The translations under genes were made by a program, and so were the position numbers. A stretch of DNA of 64,000 nucleotides, from positions 40,855,478 to 40,919,477 of the forward strand of contig JAJKFL010000006.1 of NCBI GenBank assembly GCA_021186555.1. Direction: 5' to 3'. Under the pieces are notes generated by a model that ran no database searches, was not told the origin of the DNA, and was given only the letters and a program-made list of their open reading frames with translations. The DNA comes from Reticulitermes speratus (lineage: Eukaryota > Arthropoda > Insecta > Blattodea > Rhinotermitidae). This document shows, piece by piece, positions 21,051 to 33,000 of this stretch; position 1 is the first letter of the stretch; the number at the start of each line of letters is the position of its first letter.

Positions 21051-24000
21051 CTGTAAAGAGAAACACAAATGTATAAGAATGTATACAAGTGTTACATCCT
21101 TTAATGCTTCCCAACTGTGCAGAAAATAGCCCTAAATTGCACAGCTGTTAATCTTCACTAGCCATGCACTTCCACACATTGCAGTCTCTCAATATGGTAC
21201 TAATACCACTGCCCCAATTTGGAATAGCACTGCAGTACTGTAAGAGTTAAAGTCTGCTGTTACCAGACATTACAGACTAAATTAAGGTTAATAGTGATGA
21301 TATGTGATGTAATGTGTTAAGTAACTGATTTGGATAATTAGAACTTAAAATATAGCACATCAGTGTCACCTCTGAAACAAGACACCGTCATGTAAAATAA
21401 TGCATATCTTTGAAAGTGACAGACATTTTAGGTCTGCTGTGCAAGCCGTGTGAATTATACAACATAAAATGCCTGTGTAGAGGTCATTTCCCTCCTTTTG
21501 TTCATGTATTAGTACACATACTTACAATAATGTTTTAATTATGCTATACACTAGGGATGCAGACAGTGGCCCATAGCTACCGAGCTACACAGCATCACAC
21601 CCCAGAAGAAAACAATCTTCAATTTCAACCCCAATTTTTCTGACTCATACATAAGTATCATTTCATGTTCTGGTTTTAGTTTTCAGTAAAATGTGTTACC
21701 AAAATGCCCTCATGAAGTGTGTCACTGAGGAACAAATGGGGTGGATCTTCCCACAGAGAAATATTTTACAAACAAATATGGCAAAAAGCCAGTTGTTCAT
21801 AACTGTCTACACAATTTACATTTGAAATCAATAGAAATATCAAACCTGATTCCACAAGACGTTAAAAAAATTTCAGGCAGCCTGGGTAAAATATAGTTGC
21901 TGATCCGCATTGATATGAATTTCATGTTGTGAAATATTCTGAGTTCTTATACCAACTTAACAACACTAAGTACATGATCTACATACATATATGTACACTT
22001 ACAATACACACACACACACTATGTACAAGTTTTATCACTTTGTGACAGTGTGCTTGCTATAATACTGTTATTACCTCACTAACTTCTGATTTTAATGCAA
22101 CTACATGTGACAGCAAATAAATGCACAGACTTAAGTACTTACCTCTACAATTTTTTTTGTTTTGGGTGGTTTTACTTGTTTCTTCTCGAGTTCTTCCCAT
22201 TTCAGAGCCGCAAAAAATTTATGTCCTTTTATGCGGTCATGATCAGTCAGTCTGCTTTCAGGGTCCTTGTTCAGAAACTAAAAACAAAAGCAAAGAATTA
22301 ATGCACTTGCACTCCACTCACTGCAGCTTTGCTCCTCACAAATGTTGCAAGTTTGTAAACAAACTGTCCATAACTGATGTACAGTTTTAATAGCATGGCA
22401 CTGAGCTGGGTTTTGTTGCAGCATTCAAGGCATATTGTTGTACACATTGTAACAGAGTTGACTTTCATAACACCAATTATGTAAACACACAACAGTATTA
22501 TTAATATAATTATAAGTAATGTAATTTACTCTTATAATTAGTTAATAATGCATGTAGTGTGAAATGCAGACAGCAGTTACTTGAACATTTTGTTTATTTT
22601 TCCCCCAGACAGTGTCAATTACAGTTGTGTAACTTTCAACACAACAGTCCTGATTTTAAACTAGTTTTCACCACAATAGTGCCACCTACAATGTAAAGTT
22701 TTACACATGTAAGCATGGGAACTGTGTACATTGGTTTATCATTTATGGACAGTGAATCAACCTCTGGAAAAGGTGCAAGAAGGAACTACGGTTTCTATGG
22801 ACATCACACAGTGTACTATAAGCATGTTTAAAGCAGGTGACAAGCACAGTTCTAAGGCCAGCAATTCAACTCCCTTTCACACATCCATCTGAATGCGTAA
22901 TGTTACTGGACTGACAATTTCAGTCTGCTTTTCTTTCAATTAATGTACAAAATTCCTACAAGACTGAGAAAGGTGTTCCACTTCTTAAAAGTTCAAGACA
23001 CTATATAGCAAGTTTCATATGCTACAAAGGATGACAGAGCAGTCTAAGAAAAATTGTGCTGAATATGGGATACAGATGGACGACGGCTCAACAACCAGAA
23101 AGTTTTTAATTCATGAAGTTACTTCAGAGAAACTTAAATCTTTCATTACTGAGATCTCGCACTTCAAGCAAGAAGGAATAGGAACAGGAAATATATATAT
23201 ATATATATATATATAGAAACATATCCTTTTCTCTCACACGCTAGGGAATTTGTGGCATGACATCACACATCAGGAGTTAAGTCAGTCAATATGCAAAGGT
23301 GAACAACTAATTACCGTACATGCCAGAGGGGAAAATGGATTTGTTCTTAATCCTCTGCTAATACAGAAACCTAGCTGAAGCATTTGGGATGATGATCATC
23401 AAATGCACTCAACAAATTATGCAAAATGGCTGTGTGGAAATTTTAATCCCAAATTGCCAGACAACTTGATAACTGTGGCCAACAGCACACCATATCATAA
23501 CATACAGATCGAGAAGCCTCACATTTACACAGAACAATGAGTGAGAACATTAATTGCCTTCATAAAGGAAACATCCATTAGTCTGACGAAATGCTGAAAC
23601 ACCAGTTATACAAATTAATTCTAATTCATAGACCATCTTACTAGAAATTCTCCATGGATATCCCCTAACAACCCTGATCCCATGAAACCCACAAAAACCA
23701 ATAAAAATAAAATATTTTCCAAGGAAATATTACATGCAAAGTAGAAGATATGACAAAGTTGTGTGAACAGAAGTTTAGTGCAATGGAAATACTCCAATGT
23801 TGTCCTGTCTGTTAACATATCAAAAATCTTGAAAGGGCATACTTGGAAAACAAATTTTAGGTTGACCTAAGAGTGGAGCTTACTGAAGTAATCTTTTCTC
23901 TTTGGACTTTGTCCATCATCTAACTTTCAACATTGCGGCTCTGCTTCCGTCTTCATGTAAAGGAAAGCACCTAATCTGGTGGACCCCTTAGAAAGAGCTA

Positions 24001-27000
24001 TTCTCAATCACTAGGCAGGATAGTGCATGTAAACTTGTTAAGACATGTACCTGAGACCAGCTCTTCTGCATGGGCAGCAACAGGAAAACAGTCATTAAAA
24101 ATTAACTAGAAGACTCAGATATAAAACCTGGACCAAACACAAATTAAAAAACATAAAAAGAGCAATGAACTCAGTCTGAACAGACCACAGACACACCACA
24201 AAATCCAGAAAAAAAAATATTTAAAATTCTGTCATCACTAACGCCATCTGATGACAAAATTATGAAACTTCACGGGTTCAAGTAAGTCTATAAAAGAAAG
24301 AAGAAATATAAATTTATTACACAGTCAATTCCTTACTAATAAGAGGAAAGCAGATAGGCAAAATTCCAAGGCTGGGTTAACTGATGGGATCTTTTAGGCA
24401 TGCATGACATGTGGGTCACTTCCTTATATTTTCTATATACACAGTTTGTTTCCATCTGTAAGATCTTTGCTTGATTCGACACTATTCAAGATCCCCTTCA
24501 AAGGCATGTTGAGCTAATCTAGACCTCTAGATACAGTGTATTGAAACATATCTTGGCAATGTCTAGATCTGAGAAATCTAAGATTAACATCCACATCCTG
24601 TATCCTTTACTGACTCAATTATGCACCAGTTTATGACAACAGTTTCTCAGTTCACATTAAATCAAATTACATTCTACACAGCAGACAGTGAAGTGAGTGA
24701 GATTCAAAACATATTTTATAAAGGAGTGAAAAAGAAGCTGAACCTGAGTGTCAGAGTGACGATCTGTCGGCAAGTGTTGAGGGAATCCCATGTTACACAA
24801 ACATGAAACTCATAAAACAAGCATCAACCAAAATATATATAGCCTTCCATAAACCCAGAGGCACAAAATTCTTTAATATCTATTTAATAATAATAAAATC
24901 TGTGTCCCTGTGTGTGGATAATATTGCTTAAAAAAAGATTTAATGGTAACTTTTTAATTTGTCAGTTTTGATGTTAATCATACTCACCCCTCCAGTATGG
25001 ACACAGCCTCCTCGGACAGCCAATTTGGGCACCTGATGTAATCATACACAATCAACTCCAGTGTGCTAAAATCATCATGGGACTTGAAAGGTTTGGATCC
25101 AACCAACATCTCATAAATCATTATTCCCAGGGCCCACCAGTCAACGTCATGCTTGTAATCCAATCCTTGTGCCATCTGCAGATACCAAAGAACAAAATAA
25201 ATTATTTAGTTAAACTCAAATTTCTACCTGTTTAACAACAACAACAATTACTTTTAAAAGGATAGAAGGATTCTCTGAACATTAATATAACAAAGTTAAC
25301 ACAAAATAAAATTGCTATACCTACATACAAAGCAATAACACGTAATTACCTCTGGGGCAACGTACGCGCGAGTTCCACAGAGACCCCGGGTCTTGTCCCC
25401 TTCAAACAGTCCTGATATTGACAGGCCAAAATCAGTGACCTTGATGTGGCCTTCTTTATCCAACAGGATATTTCCTGGTTTCAGGTCCCTGCAAATCAAA
25501 GACACATTCATATAATTAATGCAAGTTTCTGGAGTAGTTTTCAGTATTATGATGCAGTTCAAACTATCAGATAACAAAAGTTCACTATGTCACAACACGT
25601 TTCAGGGCAGGAATATATGTGCAAAGTATTAATGGCAATATGAGTGATTACAGAAATGAATTTTATGGTGACTTGCAATCTGCAGACATTCATTATGAAC
25701 ACTTTTAAGGCCAGACCCTCACAAAGCAGGCATGTAACATTAGCACATGTTGCTATGCACATGTGAACAGCAAGGCTGACATATTAACTATAAAGTGTAC
25801 ACATCACCATCTGTATTGTGTGTGAACATTAGGCTGATCTGGTGGAAATCATTTCAATCACTGGCATATAAAAAGTCACAAGTTGCCTACCTGTGCACAA
25901 TGCCTTTTTTATGCAGGAACTGGAGAGCGAGGGCAATCTCAGCTGCATAAAAAGTGGTAAGTTCCTGGCTGAATGTCTTCTCCAGATTAAGTTTGGACCT
26001 CAGGTCGCCTCCCAGTGCCAACTTCATTACAAAGAAGAGAAGTGACTGTAAACAGAGCGCCACTTATTATTACACCGCACACAGTTCCAAACAACTTGAC
26101 TTCTCCTGTTACATGTACTTGCTTACAAGTTATTATTTAAATGGTACATAGGATGTAACGAAGAAGGTTAAGAAAATGCATTTTTGAGAAATAGTGTCTG
26201 TTTAATTCTCGATTTATTTAATAACACTATGTCAACTGCAATGGATTAGATAATGTGCAGTCAGATATCTCAGGATGACCTTGAATAAGTGTAGAGGAAT
26301 GTGAGAGAAATATCTATGTGAAGATATCCATCCACGAAACTTTATAGGGGAATAACCTCCCAATTAATATTCAAACTGACGTCCAATACATGAAACAGCA
26401 GAGTTAACCACTGCACTGCAAATATTAAGTGAAACATTGTGCTCACTCTGAATTCAACTATGTGCACAAACATCATAACTACTGTAGCATATAAAATTAC
26501 TTACTTATTCTAATATCTGTAAGCACTGTAACTTGCTGTTACTATGTAAAATGAAAACACATACTTTTATTGCACTGTGCATGTAGTACTAGTCACACAT
26601 TACAGCAGGTGTGTGAATTGTCTGCACCAGTAACATCTGTGTGTACTGTTTAAATGTAACTGTTTGTGATCAGTGAATCAAAACATTAAATAGTACTTCT
26701 GCTATCAGACGATCCAGTGCAGTGTGACTACTAACACAACAGTAACAACTGGTCAGAGGCATAGACAAATTATTAGGTGTTCATACTCATGGAAAGTTCA
26801 GTATCAGGGACCATTCAAAATCATGAAACTGATTTAGAAATCTGGAAAATTACCTCATCCTGGAAGCAGCAGTTCAGGTTGATCACAAAGGGATGTCCAT
26901 CATTTCCGGATACAAGCTTCAGAATATCCCTTTCTCTCATGACCTTTTCTTCACACTTGCGATCGATAATATCACGTTTCGTCAGGACTTTGACGGCGCA

Positions 27001-30000
27001 AAAGTCCTCTTTGTAGTCCACTGAGTCGCACCGTGCAAGAAGCGCCGTCCCAAAGGCACCCTGACCCAACACATTGATGAAAGTCAGATCTCTTCGAGTT
27101 TCTTTCAGTCTCAGAGGTGTTCTTTCTTCATCATCACCTCCACCTAGGTTCTGTTCTGACACATCTGATGGCCTGTAACACAAATATTTGCTTAATGTTA
27201 AAAAGAAGAAATACATACAGTTCTTCTATGTTGTACACATACTGTCTATTGTGTTAATGAGAGAAAGAATGCAGTACAAGGTGCAGCAAATGCTGTGATA
27301 TCTGGCACTGGATGAAAAGAAAGCTCTATTAAATGGACATTAACTAACAGACCCGTTACATTTCACTAATCCATCTACCAGCAGCACCCAGCAACAAGTC
27401 CTGTGTTTATTGGTGTTTTAAGACTGCATACCTGTACATACCACGTTATATAAACAGTGATGAAAAGGGAATACAAAGGGCAGCAAGGAAAACAGGAGCA
27501 AAACTAAGAGACAAATTAAATGGTTGGGTCTATCCATGATGTTGCTAAGGGACACATTAGGTATAACATGTTAATATCTGAAACCCTCTGGTCCCTGAGG
27601 TACTGCATATTGCAACTTTTACTGAATATAGCTGGTAAATTATAATAAGCATATACGCTAAGCACTAAAATGTAAATATAAAAATTACACAAGGAATCCT
27701 AGCTTGCTGACATTATGAAAATTGGATAATACAGAAAGAAGAATTTGTCAGGATGATGGTCCATTACACTGATGACAGCACAAGATGTTTTGTTTGTGGT
27801 GATAAAAACATCTACATTGTGGATATGACACAAAACAAATAAAATTTCACATTGTTATTTACACGATGAACTTTCCCTGATGGTGGTGGCTGCCACCAAA
27901 ACATGTCAGAATATAAAGGTAAGGGTAAAGCTACCTCATTACAGGCCTGCACAGATTCAGAGGGTACCAGGAGTTTGAGACTCTCAGATTTCAAGACAAT
28001 CGGCACAAGAAGCTAGTAAGGTTGTCAGCCCTACGCACCGGCAGCCATTACCCCCAGGAAGTATTCCTAGTACTCGTTTCTGTTAGAGGCTGAGTTGACC
28101 CCAGGGCCACAGTGCGGCCGGAAGGATTATGTCAATGGAAAATTCAAATGACACCATCAGCAATAACGGACCTCTGGCTTGTAGCACAGTGCCTCAACCA
28201 ACTGTGCCACTGCATGTCACACATCAGCAGACCATATGTGTGGTGTACCTGTCTACCAGACTACACAGTGACACATCTCAACACAGCACCATCTAATATA
28301 CACTGCTCTGTGAACTGAAAGTCTCATGTAACAGAAAAGACATGAAGATTTCTTTTCTAACAGGAAGCAAAATATCTAATTTGGAAAATAAGTTCTTTAC
28401 GGAGAAACACAAATAGGGAAGGAGTTAATGTGCATCTTGTACCTTTAGGATATCATGTTTCATTTCTGCCCTGCCATCTAGCTTACAAAAGACATGTGTT
28501 GTGGGATAGAGAGCTGTTGGAACTAAGGGAACAGGATTTAATGTACACTGACACTTCTGAAACTATGCAACACTGTCTAAACTAACTAACTAGCTAGTCC
28601 TTCTTGAGGAGCTAACAAGTCCTCAGCTAGTCCAGAAATTCCCTGCATTTTATGGAACCCAAAGGTTCATTACAACATTCACAAGAGCCCACCACCTGTC
28701 CTATCCTCCCATCTATGCCTGGGTCTTCCAAGTGGTCTCCTTCCCTCAGGTCTCCCCACCAAAATCCTGTATGCACCTCTCCCTTCCCCCATATGTGCTA
28801 CATACCCGCCCATCTCATTCTTCTTGATTTGATCACCCAAATAATATTTGGTGATGAGTACAGGTCATTACATTCATTGTTATGTAGTCTTCTCCATTCC
28901 TCCGTTACCTCATCCCTCTTAGGCCCAAATATCCTCCTCAGCGCCCTATTCTTGAACACCCTCAGCCTATGTTCCTCCCTCAGTATGAGAGACCACCTTT
29001 CACACCCACAGAAAACAACAGGCAAAATTATAGTTCTGTATATCTTAATCTTTATATTTTTGGAGAGCAAACTGGAAGACAGCAGATCCTACCCCGAATG
29101 ATAACAAGCACTCCCTGACTTCAATCTGCTCTTAATTTCTTCCTGAATGGAATTTTGATACTTTAGGGTTGTTCCCAAATATTTGAACTGTTCCACCCTT
29201 TCAAAGACTTATTATCTATCTTTATGTTGTGATTTTGTCCTGCATTCTGATCTCGAGACATGACCATGTACTTAGTTTTCTCAGCATTTACTTCCAGACC
29301 AATCTCCTTACCAGCAACTACTAAAGCTCTTTTTTTTCTGTACAGCATGTATGCTTCTGCCCAATATATTAACATCATCAGCATAAACTAGAAAGCTGAT
29401 GTGTACCATTTAATTTCAAGCCCTCCTAATGGCATATTCCAAAGCAAAGTTGAAAATCAATGGCAATAAAGCATCTCCTTGTTTCAAACCATTCTTAATA
29501 GGAAATGTGTCAGACAAATGTTTGCCTACCAGGACTCTGCTATAGGTTTCATTTAGACAATTTTATTAGCCTTTATAGTTTCATGGGATACCAAACTCAA
29601 TGAGAATATTATACAAGACCTCCCTCCTAACTGAATCATAGGTTTTCTTGAAGTCTATAAGTAGCTGATGGACTGCCCATTTTTTTTCAAGTCTTTGACG
29701 AATGCAGAATATATGATCAGTAGTTGACCTGTTACGTCTAAATCCACACTGATTGTCCCCAATAATTTCCTCTGCATATGGAGTTAACCTTGACAGAAGG
29801 ATGTTGGATAGAATTTTGTATGTGGTTGACAAAAGTGATGTGCCTCAATAATTACTGCAGTCTGTTTTATCACTCTTCTTATAAATAGGTACAATGATTG
29901 ACTCCTTTCACTACTCAGGCAATTCCTCTTTATTCCAAACAGAATTAATAAGTTTACCGATCTCAGAACGAATTGTCCTACCTCCTGCATTAATTAATTC

Positions 30001-33000
30001 TGCTGGAATCTGATCAATACCTGGTGATTTGTATGCAATACTGTCAGCTAGCAAAATTAAATCTTACTAACAGTGACATGAAGAGCAAATTTCAATGTTC
30101 TTAAACTCATAAAATGGAAAAGCATTGAATAAACATAGTGGGAATCCAATTATACAGGGCTCTTTTGATTGTACATTGCAGAAACTGGATCTGTTTCTAT
30201 ATTCAGGTAAACTGGTGGGTATGGACATACTACATTGGGTCATGACAAAGAGCTAATCTCAAACAATGGATTAGATCCTGTTATGAGGTTAGAAAACAAC
30301 TGTAATCTGGGATATGATCTTGCAGTCACATAAATACAAATTATATGATGTTGTCTGATGCAATACAAGCTTCAGTATGACATGGACACTGCAAATAAAC
30401 TGCTTCTGTCTTGGTCTGATTATTGACATTTAATTTTGTTGACAATATATAATTTGTGATGTGTAATAAAAATGTGTTACAATTTGTAACAGAGTTAAAT
30501 TATAAAAATAATAGTTTAAAACACAAAACATATACCCATGATCAGTAATTAAACCCATACAGTATATGCCCTCTTTTCATTTCTACAAACAGACCAATAA
30601 AGACCATACTATTGTAACATATTGTGCATTAAGTTGGTAAAATAAAATACTTTTCAATAAAGACCAGTTCATAAATCCTCACATAAAACATGCAATTCTG
30701 GATAAGCATGCTGCAAATTACAGAAGGTAATGGGAGAAGTTCTTACCTTGTTGTGGTTCAATAGCATTAGCAGCTGGCTGGGAATTTGGTGCTGATTGCT
30801 TGGCCTGTAATAAAAGTAACAGCCATGAATATAAATTGAATACAGTCATTTAGTGATGATACAAACAGAACAGACATATGTCACACATTCTTACACATTT
30901 CTAAATGTAATTCACGAAACCCACATCCTTTGGATGATTTATGAAAATGCATTCCCTTCATAAGAATATCTGTGGGAAAAGTGTCAAAAATAAACATACA
31001 GTAAAGGCTCAATTATCCTTGGCAATGGAGAAGCAGAACAGATAATTACAAACTACGGACAACCTAAAAACACGGAAATAGCCAGTATCCGTTTGCATTC
31101 AACATTTCTAAATTATTCCTTTAAACTTATGTCTTTCTGGAATACTTAATCTATGCTACCAATCTTCCTTCCCTGTTTCTTTAGCATGTCTGACCATATA
31201 CTGCATTTCTGTGAGACAGCAGTAGACCAGAATGGCCCTGAGTACAACCACTCAAGATTACAAATTCTGGAGCTTTACCTATTTGCTCCCTACAGTTCTG
31301 TGTGGCCTTGGGCATAGACATAGGGACAAATTTACATTTTCATGTGACATTCTGTTTTGAATATAATGCATTTGGAGTACAGAATACGCTGTGTGACTCT
31401 GAAACAGCTGACATGTTACCAATATTGGTATGGCTGTCGCATGCCATGTGATGTGTTCATAATTAAGTTTCATGCAAACATTACAGGTATGGAAGTTGTT
31501 ACATATGTCTAAATGTAACCGCTCATTTTGTCTACATAAAAGCCACCTTGATGTCACGATACGTAACAGTCTTAACAGTGTAACGAAACAGATTAATGTA
31601 GCACGGACACTACAAACTTGTACGTGGGATGTCACCAGATTTTGAAGGATACAAAAGAGCTTCAAAAGTCTTCACTTAAAGGCAAAAGTATGACAATGCA
31701 ACAGATAATATGCAGTGACTACAGCTGAAGTGATGGGGAATTTTAAAGTTGTTTTCTGTAATTTGGTTTGGTTTCCCTGCTGGCACAGGTAACCAGTAAC
31801 TATAGTGTAATGCATATGGCTCAAAAGGTGGTCAGATTAGCATAAGGATGGCAAGTGTCATACAGAAACACAGAATGAGAACTGTCAAAATAAAGTTGGT
31901 TAATTAAATAACTAATAACCGACTAGCACATTTACTATACCACACAGAGTTACTGTGTTGTTGTGCTGTTCTAGAAAAAGTTCTCAAAATACACCCCATA
32001 TTTATGGAAACGAAAGTTCATCACCACATTTGCCGAAGTCTTTCATTATTCTCTATCCTGACCTATATAAATTAAGTCCATATTCAAACTTCTTAGTTTA
32101 TAAAGATCCACATCAGTATACTCCCTTTTACAACAAGTTCTTCCAACTGACACAAACCAAAGGTAAGTATGCATTTCTCTTGTCAGATGCATGCTACATG
32201 CTCCTGGAAAGCATGTAAACATGAGCCATGTATGAGGTTTAGTTTCTTCATAAAAGCAAAGAGGAATTTACGTAAGTCATGAGACCCACACATACACATA
32301 CAAACACACACCACAGAAATTATTTCTGAGCCATCAAATAATGGATGCAGGCATTTACCACATTATTTAGCTGAAAGTGCTTAAATCATTCTTATTAAAA
32401 CACTTTCTAATTTTGTCTCAAAATGTCAAGCAGGGTGACATAATTTTTTATTCAAATGGTTTGCGGTAGGCAACAAGTAACAGGACCTGATAATACTGTA
32501 CAGTCGGGTGCAATGAAGTAGCACTCACCTCTATTTCTTCCAGTTCCGTGTAGGCCTTACACAGGTCTTCTAGCAGTCCCTCTACTTGATGCATATGTTT
32601 TCTTCTGTCTTGCCGCAGTTGATCCTTGAGTTGTTGAACGGCTCTGACTTGCTGATCATAATCTCTTCTTAGTTTTTCATTTTCAGCCTAATGAAGAAAA
32701 TAATAATCCACTGAATATGACAGCATGCAAGAATCATTCAACAAGAATGTCAGACACACATACAAAAATTGTGTCCTCAAAACGTCACTGTCTTAAAGTG
32801 CTGACAATTTCACAAATTGGAGTGTAAATGAAAGAATGAAATTAATTTCTGTTGTAAACCCCAGGAAGGTTCAAAAACTTGTACAGTTTATATCACAGAA
32901 AATCATGCCGCAAATCTGTGAGGTAAATGCATCCAACACATGTGGATATATTTTATATGGTGCTATAAGTTTTACACAGACACCACAGAATTTATTTCTG

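Noticed and set aside
28652..29101. 149-codon plus-strand open frame
   Set aside because: It is the antisense shadow of the retrotransposon C-terminal region, which has recognisable RT-family motifs on the minus strand.
31279..31665. 128-codon minus-strand open frame
   Set aside because: No motif, no splice context, and its identity in copy 2 only reflects recent duplication of the whole unit.
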